Below are positions 1-7,068 of a stretch of 48,319 nucleotides of DNA, one piece after another. Within the stretch, counting starts at the first letter, position 1, and each line of letters opens with the position of its first letter. The notes beneath the pieces are model-generated. The model ran no database searches. It was not told the DNA's origin and was given only the letters and a program-made list of their open reading frames with translations. Origin of the DNA: Rhodobacter sp. (lineage in GTDB: Bacteria; Pseudomonadota; Alphaproteobacteria; Rhodobacterales; Rhodobacteraceae); assembly GCA_027484985.1 (NCBI GenBank), contig JAIXRW010000011.1, positions 1 to 48,319 on the forward strand. Reading direction: 5' to 3'. A program made the position numbers and the translations under genes.

Positions 1-7
1 CGCCTGC

Positions 8-19
8 GCGGGGATGACA
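8..19. repeat. Edge copy of a GCGGGGATGACA hairpin repeat
   Basis: The bases at the window edge match one arm of the hairpin repeat seen whole at 2182-2201, with the same ATGACA flank. The other arm would lie outside the window. The motif is a common intergenic repeat in GC-rich proteobacteria. It lies just past the stop of the LuxR gene, so it may help end transcription. Confidence 0.4.
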
Positions 20-31
20 GCCCATCAGCCC

Positions 32-568
32 CTACCCCTTTTCCGCCACAAGCGGCCCGCCCAGCAAATCCTCGATCAGCACGCTGACCAGCTGGCCGCG
101 CCCCTGCACGCCCGCCTTGCGGTAAATGGCGTTCAGATGCGTCTTGACTGTGCCTTCCGCCGATCCGCGCAGTTCCGCGATCTCGGCGATGGAAAAGCCC
201 TTGATGGTGAACGTGGCCACATCCTGCTCCGAAGGCGTCAGCCCCCAGCGGCGGAAATGCGCCTCCATCACCTCGGCCATCGCGCCCGCCGCCACGCCCA
301 GACTTTGCGCCATCCGCGCCTGCCGCCGCAACAGCACCACCAGCGCATGCACCTCGAACCCAACCCCCAGCACCAGCCCCACGGTGGCGGCACATTCCGG
401 CAGCATATGCAGCAGGCTCGCCACCCCCTCGTCCAGATCCAGCGTCACGTCATAGACAAAGAACGCCGTGCAGAAACACTGGAACAGGATCAGCGCGACC
501 AGCCCCAGCGGCCGCCCCTCGGCCTGTTGCGGGCGGCGCGGGGCGGCAGGGTCGGCGGTGGCAGACAT
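32..568 (-). CDS. Membrane-anchored LuxR-type HTH regulator
   Basis: The protein has 178 residues. Two hydrophobic segments lie near residues 22-40 and 58-80, and a C-terminal LuxR/GerE helix-turn-helix spans about residues 110-170, with the recognition region around GSAEGTVKTHLNAIYRKAG. There is no receiver or autoinducer domain, so the sensory part is probably the membrane region itself. It is the last gene of a minus-strand set with the cytochrome b561-like gene 19 bases upstream and a PepSY gene before that. This suggests a regulator tied to membrane redox or haem state, which is inference only. The start is the first ATG after the cytochrome stop. Targets are unknown. Confidence 0.75.
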   Translation of the reverse strand: MSATADPAAPRRPQQAEGRPLGLVALILFQCFCTAFFVYDVTLDLDEGVASLLHMLPECAATVGLVLGVGFEVHALVVLLRRQARMAQSLGVAAGAMAEVMEAHFRRWGLTPSEQDVATFTIKGFSIAEIAELRGSAEGTVKTHLNAIYRKAGVQGRGQLVSVLIEDLLGGPLVAEKG

Positions 569-587
569 GGCGGCAATCCTCGGTCGG

Positions 588-1106
588 TCAGGGCAGGGTC
601 TTGTATCCCGTCACCATCGACTTCGGAAGGTTGATCCCCAGCCTGCGGCTTTCCACCACAACCGCCAGCACATGGGCCACGATGCTCAGCTCGGCCCAGC
701 TTACCAGCGCGCCATGCAGTTCTTCGACCCATTCCACCCCGAAAAAGGCAACCGTGGTCATGGCATAGCCCGTCGCCGCCAGCCCCGCCATCGTCAGCAA
801 CAGGTTATAGATCATCAGCGATCCCAGCGGCGAATGGCCCACATGCACGCGCTTGCGCCCCGACACCATCTCGCCCAGTTGGCCCAGCGCCGCGCGGGGC
901 GAGGGCAGGAAATCCGCAAACCGCGCATGGCGCGTGCCCACCAGCCCCCAGACCAGCCGCAAGATCACCAGCCCCGCAACGGTGTAGCCTACCCAGCGGT
1001 GCACCTCGCGCCCCGGCCTCGTGAAAAAGGCATTGGCGGCAAAGGCCGCAACCAGCGACCAGTGGAACAGCCGCACCAGCGGATCCCACACCTTGATCGT
1101 TCTCAT
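588..1106 (-). CDS. Cytochrome b561-like membrane protein
   Basis: The 172-residue protein starts MRTIKVWDPLVRLFHW, the usual opening of the bacterial di-haem cytochrome b family (Ni-Fe hydrogenase b-type subunit / prokaryotic b561). About four hydrophobic helices are visible. Candidate haem ligands are His15 in the first helix, His36 in REVHRWVGY, and the His residues in VEELHGALVSW and IVAHVLAVV in the last helices. These proteins carry electrons across the inner membrane to or from quinone or a periplasmic partner. It lies 78 bases after the PepSY gene and just before the LuxR gene, a pairing often seen for small b-type cytochromes. The electron partner cannot be told. Confidence 0.85.
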   Translation of the reverse strand: MRTIKVWDPLVRLFHWSLVAAFAANAFFTRPGREVHRWVGYTVAGLVILRLVWGLVGTRHARFADFLPSPRAALGQLGEMVSGRKRVHVGHSPLGSLMIYNLLLTMAGLAATGYAMTTVAFFGVEWVEELHGALVSWAELSIVAHVLAVVVESRRLGINLPKSMVTGYKTLP

Positions 1107-1184
1107 CTCTCGCTCCGTTCCTGTTGTCGCCGTATCGCGCTGGCGGCGGGCCCGCCTGCCGGAAAGCCCGCCGCCATGACGGGC

Positions 1185-1439
1185 TCAGCCCTCGTCGCCC
1201 GAATGTTCGACCGGCTTCAGATCGGCGTCGAAGAACAGCTGGAGCGTCTCGCCATCCTTGACGACATAGGCCTCGATCAAGCCGTCCTCGGCCTCGATCT
1301 TGCGAACCTCGTAGCCTTCGGCCACCAGTTGCGCGGTCAGCTTGTCCTTCACGGCGGCATCCACCGCATCGCCTTCGGCAAAGGCGGGGGCAGACAGGGT
1401 GGCCAGTGCCAGCGCCATCGCGGTCATCATGCGTTTCAT
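1185..1439 (-). CDS. Small periplasmic PepSY-domain protein
   Basis: The 84-residue protein has a clear signal peptide (residues 1 to about 21, ending APAFA) and then a single PepSY-like fold, with LVAEGYEVRKIEAEDG and the strand AYVVKDGETLQLFFD. The start at 1439 is chosen because the signal peptide begins there and GGAG lies 7 bases upstream; a longer reading frame adds a Gly/Arg-rich stretch without a signal peptide. PepSY proteins of this size are often encoded next to b561-type cytochromes, as here, and may modulate a periplasmic redox partner. The exact role is unknown. Confidence 0.8.
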   Translation of the reverse strand: MKRMMTAMALALATLSAPAFAEGDAVDAAVKDKLTAQLVAEGYEVRKIEAEDGLIEAYVVKDGETLQLFFDADLKPVEHSGDEG

Positions 1440-1530
1440 CTGTGATCTCCTGTGATCCGGCCGGGGCCCGGTGCCCCTTGTCCGGTGCCCCCCATCTGCC
1501 AGCCCGCCGCAGCGCGGCAAATTGCACCGC

Positions 1531-1576
1531 GGTTGCAGCACCCCCCGCCCGTCCGCGCCTGCAACCAAAGTTGCAG
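1531..1576. promoter_or_regulatory. Cluster of GTTGCAG motifs between divergent genes
   Basis: Three GTTGCAG/CTGCAAC motifs lie at 1532-1538, 1559-1565 and 1570-1576. The last two form an inverted repeat around CAAA. They sit between the divergent PepSY gene and the small gene starting at 1629, so they could be a binding site for a regulator. No protein is assigned. Confidence 0.3.
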
Positions 1577-1628
1577 ACCGTCCCCGCCGGTGTTACGACC
1601 GCGCCAGCCCCCAGCCACAGGCCCCGCC

Positions 1629-2009
1629 ATGCCCGACGACATGCCAGACGATACACCGCCCGAATCGCCCGACTCCGGCGCAAGGCCAAAGCGCGAAAAA
1701 CGCCCCCAACAGGTGTTCACACTGGTGGTCGAGGTGGGCCGCAAACCCGGCGACGGCCTGCCCGACAAGGCCACAGGTGCCGCCCTGATGATCTACGCCT
1801 CCGGCGTGGACGAGGATGAGGCCGTGCGCGAAACCGTCGCCATCCTCAAACAGGCCGACCTCGCGCCGCTTGATGTGTCGGGCTACGGCACGCTCGACGA
1901 ACGGCTCAAGGCAGGCGACGAGATTGACGCCGAAGAACGCGCCCTCATGCAGCGCGCGCTTGACGAAAACTCGGTCATCGTGGCGCAGATGACCCCCTTC
2001 TTCGACTGA
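1629..2009 (+). CDS. Conserved-looking hypothetical protein
   Basis: The 126-residue protein is not recognised. It opens with an acidic, Pro-rich stretch (about residues 1-25), then has what looks like a compact alpha/beta domain beginning QQVFTLVVEVGRK. The sequence is acidic, has no signal peptide or membrane segment, and ends with a helix and AQMTPFFD. ATG at 1629 is preferred because residues before it are Pro/Arg-rich noise; ATG at 1641 is also possible. It is divergent from the PepSY operon. Codon use matches its neighbours, so it is probably a real gene. Confidence 0.65.
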   Translation: MPDDMPDDTPPESPDSGARPKREKRPQQVFTLVVEVGRKPGDGLPDKATGAALMIYASGVDEDEAVRETVAILKQADLAPLDVSGYGTLDERLKAGDEIDAEERALMQRALDENSVIVAQMTPFFD

Positions 2010-2181
2010 CCGCCCACAGACCCGCCGCAAAAACCCGCCAGCGGCACGGTTTGCCGGTGCGCCCGCCACTGCGGCACTGCGACCGCATCACGCACGATCC
2101 GCCCCCGCGCCTGACGGCAAAGGCGCGAAACGCCACACCAAAGCCTATCGCGCCGCCCTGTCCGGTTCGTCGTCGGCTGTC

Positions 2182-2201
2182 ATCCCCGCGAAAGCGGGGA
2201 T
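2182..2201. repeat. Hairpin repeat (CCCCGCGAAAGCGGGG)
   Basis: A perfect 8-base stem (2182-2189 with 2194-2201) closes a GAAA loop. It lies between two convergent genes, the small gene ending at 2009 and the Hint gene ending at 2246, and is flanked by GTC. A half copy is seen at the window edge. It is likely a dispersed repeat that may also act as a bidirectional terminator. Confidence 0.6.
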
Positions 2202-2245
2202 CTCCCCGGGCATCGCCCGGTCATCGCCAGGCCTGCGCCGGTCCG

Positions 2246-3256
2246 TTACCCCACCGCCCGCTGCGGCAACCGCCCCAACTGCGCCATCAGCGGCACCACC
2301 TCGTACCGGTCCAAAAGCCGCAAAGGCAGCGACAGGCCGGGTGGCGGCTCGCTGCACAGCACGCAGCCCGCGACATCCATCAACTCGGCCCCGCCCAGAT
2401 CAAGCGACAGCCCCGACACCACCGCCCGCCGCCCCTCGGCCAGCGCCGATTGCCCGTCAACCAGCAGGCCCGCGGGCACCAGCACCTCTTCCTCGCCGAA
2501 CAGATATTCCGCCTCCGGCCCCTGCACCCGCACCAGCTGTTCGCCCGACACCAAAATGTCGGTCTCGGCAAACCACGGCGCGCGCAGCAGCACCGGCTGG
2601 AAACTGCCGCGCCCCGGCACGACATGCCGCGTGATCCCCAAAATCGGCACCAACCCCTCGCGCGTGACCACCACCTCGCCCGGGCGCAGCGCCTCGGCCG
2701 CCACCGGCCCCCGCGCGGTCCGCACCTTGCTGCGCGGCCCGATCCAGCCGCGCCGCACCGGCAGCGCGCCCTCGGTCACACCGAACCACAGCACCGCCGC
2801 ATCGCGCTGCCCGCGTCCCGCGCACAGATCGGCCAGCATGCCAGCCCCCAACGCCAGCACCCCGCGCCCCTGCGCCTCGACCCGCCCCTGCAACGGCCCG
2901 CCCTCGGGCGCCAGCAGGCCGAATTCCAGCCGCCACCGGTCCCTTGCGCCATCCCAAGCAAAATTCATCCGCGCCGTGGCCCGGCCCACCGGCAAGGGCC
3001 CCGGCAATTCGTGCCGCGCCAGCCGCCCGCCCCGCCGGTGCAGCACCGAAAGCCCCGCCACCGTGTCATGCAGGATCGAGAACACCTCGTCCCCCGCCGC
3101 ATCGCGCCGGTCAAGCAGCACGACAGGCCCTTCGACCGGCAACCTGATCTCGGCCGTGAACACCCCGCGCGCCAGCGCGTCATCGCCCGCCATGCCGGGA
3201 ACAACCCCCCCGTCAGACAGGGCGATCCAGCCGGTTCCAGACCCGAATTGCACCAT
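2246..3256 (-). CDS. Hint-domain (hedgehog/intein-type) protein
   Basis: The 336-residue protein has an N-terminal beta-rich region (about 1-165) of unknown role and a C-terminal Hint-like domain (about 171-300). Hint hallmarks are the opening SKVRTARGPVAAEALRPGE, the block VPILGITR, and the later strand TDILVSGEQLVRV with the downstream VLVPAGLLVDGQ. Typical Rhodobacteraceae Hint proteins begin this domain with CFTPGT-like residues. Here the Cys position is replaced (GWIGPRSKV), so self-cleavage is unlikely. GAGG lies 7 bases upstream of the ATG. It stands alone, convergent with the small gene to its left. Such proteins are often surface-linked, but nothing here proves that. Confidence 0.75.
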   Translation of the reverse strand: MVQFGSGTGWIALSDGGVVPGMAGDDALARGVFTAEIRLPVEGPVVLLDRRDAAGDEVFSILHDTVAGLSVLHRRGGRLARHELPGPLPVGRATARMNFAWDGARDRWRLEFGLLAPEGGPLQGRVEAQGRGVLALGAGMLADLCAGRGQRDAAVLWFGVTEGALPVRRGWIGPRSKVRTARGPVAAEALRPGEVVVTREGLVPILGITRHVVPGRGSFQPVLLRAPWFAETDILVSGEQLVRVQGPEAEYLFGEEEVLVPAGLLVDGQSALAEGRRAVVSGLSLDLGGAELMDVAGCVLCSEPPPGLSLPLRLLDRYEVVPLMAQLGRLPQRAVG

Positions 3257-3401
3257 TCTGCACCTCGACCGCCCGGGTGCAGGACCGGAATATCATGACA
3301 TCGCCGCCGAAAGCCCGCTGCGGGCCCCCGGTCCTGTCGGGTCTGCTCTGACGGGCGCTTTGGCCCTTCCGTCCTGCCTCGGGACATTGTTATTGACCGA
3401 A

Positions 3402-3430
3402 AGCCTAGCGAATCACGCTTTCGTTGTCAC
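3402..3430 (-). promoter_or_regulatory. Candidate sigma70-type promoter for the Hint gene
   Basis: On the minus strand GTGACA (3425-3430) is followed after 17 bases by TAGGCT (3402-3407). This would start transcription about 140 bases upstream of the Hint ATG. The rest of 3257-3559 holds no gene that I can see. Confidence 0.3.
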
Positions 3431-3559
3431 CCGACAATCGAAAGGCGTGGCCCCCCGGCCCGCCACAGTGACGCGGGGCCGCCACAGTCGGCATGGCTTG
3501 CCCGCCCTGCGCTTCGCCGGTATCGTTGGTAACCCTGCCGCAACAGACCCGTGCCCTCC

Positions 3560-4699
3560 ATGCCCACCGATCCCGTCGCCCTGACCGCCGCCCTCATCCG
3601 CTGCGCCTCGGTCACTCCGGCCGAAGGCGGGGCGCTCGTCCTGCTGCAAGACCTGCTGCAAGCGGCAGGCTTTTCCTGCACCCGGGTTGACCGCAACGGC
3701 ACCGCCAACCTTTTTGCCCGCTGGGGCGCACGCGGCGCGCGGCGCAGCTTCGGCTTCAACGGCCATACCGATGTGGTCCCCGTGGGCGACATCGCGGCTT
3801 GGACGCACGACCCCTTCGGCGCCGCCGTCGAAGGCGACTGGATGTATGGCCGCGGTGCGACCGACATGAAATCGGGCGTTGCCGCCTTCGCCGCCGCCGC
3901 CATCGATTTCGTGCGCGAAACACCCCCCGACGGCGCCGTGATCCTTGCCATTACCGGCGATGAAGAGGGCGATGCCACCGACGGCACCGTCGCCCTGCTC
4001 GACTGGATGGCCGCCGAGGGCGAGGGCATGACCCATTGCCTCGTGGGCGAACCGACCTGCCCCGATACGATGGGCCAGATGATGAAGATCGGCCGCCGCG
4101 GCTCGATGACCGCGTGGTTCACCGCCCACGGCGTGCAGGGCCATTCCGCCTATCCGCACCGCGCGAAAAACCCGATGCGGGCGCTTGCCACCCTCTTGTC
4201 GCGCCTTCCCGACACGCTCGATGCCGGCACCACCCATTTCGACCCCTCGACCCTCCAGATCACCACCATCGATTGCGGCAACCCCGCCAACAACGTGATC
4301 CCCGCCAAGGGCAGCGCCACCGTCAACATCCGCTTCAATGACAGCCATTCGGGCGCCAGCCTGTCCGACTGGCTTTTGTCCGAAGCGGCCCGCGTGCAGG
4401 CCGAAACCGGCGTCACCATCACCACCCGACTCCAGATTTCGGGCGAAAGTTTCCTCACCCCGCCGGGCGCGCTTTCGGCGCTGATCGCCCGCGCGGTTCA
4501 GGCCGAAACCGGCATCACCCCCGACCTGTCCACCAGCGGCGGCACCTCGGATGCCCGTTTCATCCGCGCCCATTGCCCCGTGGTGGAATTCGGCCTTGTC
4601 GGGCGCAGCATGCATCAGGTTGACGAACGCGTCAGCATCACCCAGATCATGCAGCTGAAATCCATCTACAGCCGTATCCTGAAAGACTATTTTGCCTGA
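3560..4699 (+). CDS. dapE: Succinyl-diaminopimelate desuccinylase
   Basis: DapE hydrolyses N-succinyl-LL-2,6-diaminopimelate to succinate and LL-diaminopimelate in lysine and peptidoglycan synthesis; it is a cytoplasmic di-zinc M20 hydrolase. The 379 residues match the family length. Metal and catalytic residues are visible: GHTDVVP (His69, Asp71), GRGATDMK (Asp102), the catalytic pair in [10 protein letters not shown] (Glu135/136), LVGEPT, and the C-terminal SMHQVDE His. The dimerisation lid lies about residues 180-290. ATG at 3560 is chosen; a GTG at 3551 would add three residues. The GNAT gene overlaps its end by 8 bases. Confidence 0.95.
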   Translation: MPTDPVALTAALIRCASVTPAEGGALVLLQDLLQAAGFSCTRVDRNGTANLFARWGARGARRSFGFNGHTDVVPVGDIAAWTHDPFGAAVEGDWMYGRGATDMKSGVAAFAAAAIDFVRETPPDGAVILAITGDEEGDATDGTVALLDWMAAEGEGMTHCLVGEPTCPDTMGQMMKIGRRGSMTAWFTAHGVQGHSAYPHRAKNPMRALATLLSRLPDTLDAGTTHFDPSTLQITTIDCGNPANNVIPAKGSATVNIRFNDSHSGASLSDWLLSEAARVQAETGVTITTRLQISGESFLTPPGALSALIARAVQAETGITPDLSTSGGTSDARFIRAHCPVVEFGLVGRSMHQVDERVSITQIMQLKSIYSRILKDYFA

Positions 4700-5126
4700 A
4701 ATCGTCCTGTCCCGCACCTCTGACCTGCACACCTGCCGCCGCCTGCGCCGCATCGTGTTCATCCACGAACAGGGCGTGGCCGAGGCGGACGAAGTCGATG
4801 GCCTCGACGATCAGGCCATCCACCTGCTCGCCACACTCGACGGCCTGCCCACCGGCACGGCGCGGCTGCTCGTGCTGGGCGATACCGGCAAGATCGGCCG
4901 CGTCTGCGTCCTGCGTCAGGCCCGCGGCAAGGGCATCGGCGCCGCCCTCATCCGCGAGGCGGTGGCGATTTTCCGCGCCTTGCCCGGCATCACCCGCGCC
5001 AAGCTTGGCGCGCAAACCCATGCCATCAGCTTTTACGAGGCGCTGGGTTTCGTCGCCACCGGCCCGCAATATGACGATGCGGGCATCCCCCACCGCGACA
5101 TGGTCATGCCGCTCGGCCCGCGCTGA
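4692..5126 (+). CDS. GNAT family N-acetyltransferase
   Basis: The 144-residue protein is a single GNAT domain. The acetyl-CoA binding loop is in [20 protein letters not shown], and the later [12 protein letters not shown] is the usual end of the fold. The opening ([20 protein letters not shown]) resembles the ElaA-type group of GNAT proteins. The substrate is unknown. The only credible start is TTG at 4692, which overlaps the dapE stop by 8 bases, so it is probably translated by coupling to dapE. A strong hairpin follows at 5161. Confidence 0.85.
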   Translation: MPEIVLSRTSDLHTCRRLRRIVFIHEQGVAEADEVDGLDDQAIHLLATLDGLPTGTARLLVLGDTGKIGRVCVLRQARGKGIGAALIREAVAIFRALPGITRAKLGAQTHAISFYEALGFVATGPQYDDAGIPHRDMVMPLGPR

Positions 5127-5160
5127 ACCCGCCGCGCGCGCCCCGGGGCTTTCGTCGCAG

Positions 5161-5181
5161 CGGGGGGCTGTCTGCCCCCCG
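5161..5181 (+). terminator. Hairpin after the dapE/GNAT pair
   Basis: A perfect 8-base stem CGGGGGGC / GCCCCCCG closes the loop TGTCT, 35 bases after the GNAT stop. There is no T-run. It is placed to end the dapE/GNAT transcript and is followed by a dispersed repeat. Confidence 0.5.
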
Positions 5182-5213
5182 GCCGGGCCGCAGGGCGGCC
5201 CGTCTCCCCCCGA

Positions 5214-5301
5214 GGATATTTGAAGGCAGAAAATGAACGGTGGGCTGCATTTTCTGCCCGAAAATATCCTGCAGGGGGTCCGGGGGACGCAAAGTCCCCC
5301 G
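5214..5301. repeat. Dispersed long inverted repeat, copy 1
   Basis: Arms 5214-5235 (GGATATTTGAAGGCAGAAAATG) and 5248-5269 pair at 19 of 22 positions around a 12-base loop. A second hairpin follows at 5281-5301 (CGGGGGAC, loop GCAAA, GTCCCCCG). The same two-part unit recurs at 29299-29385, and the inverted repeat alone recurs in reverse at 47601-47658. It lies between two convergent transcripts. It looks like a REP-type or MITE-like element of this genome. Confidence 0.75.
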
Positions 5302-5323
5302 TGGGCCGGCCAAGGGCGCAGCG

Positions 5324-5686
5324 CTAGGGGCGGCGCTGGCGCCGCAGATGCGCCCGGTAAAGCAGCGGTGCCGCGATGCGGTCATAGACAAGGTCCAGCA
5401 GGCCCCGCAGCCCCGGCCAGCCCGCCACCCGCGCCAGCCAGCGCCAGCGCGGCAGTTCGGCCCAGATCACGCGGAACGCCGCCACCCCCGAAACCAGCCG
5501 CCCGTCCTGCATCACATGCAGCCGCCGCGCCGCCTGATCGGGGGTCAGCCCCCAGGCCTCTGCCTCGGCCACGGTGTCAAAGCGCAGGGGCACGCCGTCC
5601 CGCGCCGCCGCCTTGCGGTAGCCGTCGATCTCGAACCGGCAGACCGGGCAGGTTTCATTGTAAAGGATGCGGATCTCGTCGCTCAT
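5324..5686 (-). CDS. DCC-family thiol-disulfide oxidoreductase-like protein (DUF393)
   Basis: The 120-residue protein opens with ILYNETCPVCRFEIDGY, carrying the CPVC pair expected in the thioredoxin-like DCC family, followed by FDTVAEAEAWGLTPDQAARRLHVMQDGRLVSGVAAF. These proteins are thought to act in thiol redox chemistry, but substrates are not known. The start at 5686 is chosen over 5695 because a weak GGGG site precedes it. It reads toward the repeat at 5214 and stands alone; the desaturase gene upstream on the same strand ends 40 bases before it, so the two may form one transcript. Confidence 0.8.
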   Translation of the reverse strand: MSDEIRILYNETCPVCRFEIDGYRKAAARDGVPLRFDTVAEAEAWGLTPDQAARRLHVMQDGRLVSGVAAFRVIWAELPRWRWLARVAGWPGLRGLLDLVYDRIAAPLLYRAHLRRQRRP

Positions 5687-5726
5687 GCCCCGCATCTAGC
5701 GCGGCACGGGCCCCGCGCAACCCGCC

Positions 5727-6764
5727 TCAGCCTGCGCCATAAAGCCGCTTCGCTTCGGCAAAGGACATCAGGCGTTCCCGCTTTTCGTCCCACAGGTGCA
5801 GCGACACCGACCGCAGGCTTTCCCACGGCGTCAGCCGCTGTGCCTCGTCCAGCGCGCGGTGGTCGCGCAGGATCTCGGGCAGGCGATAGAACGGGATGCG
5901 GGAATACAGGTGATGCACATGGTGGATGCCGATATTGGCCGACAGCCATTGCAACGGCTGCGGCAGCACGTAATGCGACGATCCCGCCAATGCCGCATCA
6001 TGCACCTGCCAATCCTCGCCCTTGGCCCAATGCGTCTCTTCGAACTGGTGCTGCACATAGAACAGCCATACCCCCAGCGTGCCCGCCACCACCGAGGTGG
6101 GCACATAGATGAACAAAAGCGGCATGAAGCCCCCCGCCCAGACCATCAGCCCCAACCCGATGGCGATGGCCGCATTGGTCCCCATGGCCGAAACCCAATA
6201 GCGCACTCCGGCCCCCATCAACCCCACGGGCACGCGGTTCTGCACGAAGAACAGATAGGCAGGCCCCAGCACGAACAGCACGACGGGGTTGCGATACAGC
6301 CGATAGGCCAGCCGCCCCCAGCGCCCGCGCGCGCGGTATTCGGCGACCGTCAGCGTGGCGATATCCCCGATCCCCCGCGCATCCAGATTGCCATGGCTCG
6401 CATGGTGCAGCGCATGGGTCCGCTTCCACACGTCATAGGGCGTCAGCGTCAGCACCCCCATGCAGCGCCCGACCCAATCCTGCACCAGACGGTTGCGAAA
6501 GAAACTTGCATGGCCGCAATCGTGCTGGATGCAGAACAGCCGCACCAGAAAGAACCCGTTGGCCACGGCAATGGCCAGCGTCAGCCAGATGCTGATATCC
6601 AGCGACACCCAGGCCAGCACCCACAACAGCACGAAAGGCACCAGCGTCGCCGCCAGTTCCAGCAGGCTGCGCCGTGTCGAAGGCTCGCGGTAGCGGGCCA
6701 GCACCCTGACCCATGCCATTGCGGATTGCGGCTCGGTCGTGGCTGTGGGGTCGGGTCGTGTCAT
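5727..6764 (-). CDS. Membrane fatty acid desaturase
   Basis: The 345-residue integral membrane di-iron desaturase has all three histidine boxes: HDCGH (81-85), HALHH (117-121) and HHVHH (281-285). Hydrophobic helices lie around residues 40-78, 160-175 and 190-235. The box pattern and length resemble the delta-12 / omega-3-like acyl-lipid desaturase group that introduces a double bond into membrane fatty acids. The ATG at 6764 is chosen because the 57 extra upstream codons are Gly/Arg-rich and lack any motif. The electron donor is not encoded nearby. The DCC redox gene follows on the same strand after 40 bases, a possible functional link. Confidence 0.85.
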   Translation of the reverse strand: MTRPDPTATTEPQSAMAWVRVLARYREPSTRRSLLELAATLVPFVLLWVLAWVSLDISIWLTLAIAVANGFFLVRLFCIQHDCGHASFFRNRLVQDWVGRCMGVLTLTPYDVWKRTHALHHASHGNLDARGIGDIATLTVAEYRARGRWGRLAYRLYRNPVVLFVLGPAYLFFVQNRVPVGLMGAGVRYWVSAMGTNAAIAIGLGLMVWAGGFMPLLFIYVPTSVVAGTLGVWLFYVQHQFEETHWAKGEDWQVHDAALAGSSHYVLPQPLQWLSANIGIHHVHHLYSRIPFYRLPEILRDHRALDEAQRLTPWESLRSVSLHLWDEKRERLMSFAEAKRLYGAG

Positions 6765-7068
6765 GCCTGTGCCTTGGTAAAGACGGGCCTCTTGCCGGTC
6801 CCGCCCCTTGCAGATGGCCCATGACAGGGCGTTAAGGAAGGCCCTATTTCGTCGCGGCCGCAGATACGTTGCGGCAGACCGGCGCAAACCGGCGAAAACG
6901 CGCCCCGCACAGCCCCCTGCACAGCCCCCCGCCAAGCGCCCGCCCCAGAACCCGCACCCTAGGCTAAGGCCACGTGGCCAAGGCGGCCATGACCGGCTGT
7001 CAGCCGGGCAGGGGGCCGATACCTGCCCGGTTGCGCAGCGCCGCCTGCTTCCCCCGCGCCGCCGCCCC
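6765..7068. other. Intergenic stretch with palindromes
   Basis: No gene is seen. It holds the upstream region of the desaturase and the end of the apiose operon. Two symmetrical elements stand out: a 12-base palindrome GGCCACGTGGCC at 6968-6979, and an inverted repeat CCGGGCAGG (7004-7012) / CCTGCCCGG (7022-7030) that could terminate the oiaK transcript. Confidence 0.5.
7004..7030 (-). terminator. Hairpin after oiaK
   Basis: A 9-base perfect stem around a 9-base loop lies 38 bases after the oiaK stop. There is no T-run, so any termination would be Rho-assisted or weak. Confidence 0.4.

Noticed and set aside
2051..3298. 415-codon plus-strand frame over the Hint gene
   Set aside because: Pro/Arg/Gln-rich shadow; the minus strand has the Hint motifs and a ribosome site.
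6765..6935. N-terminal extension of the desaturase by 57 codons
   Set aside because: The extra residues are Gly/Arg/Ala-rich, carry no motif, and the ATG at 6764 starts a normal-length protein.
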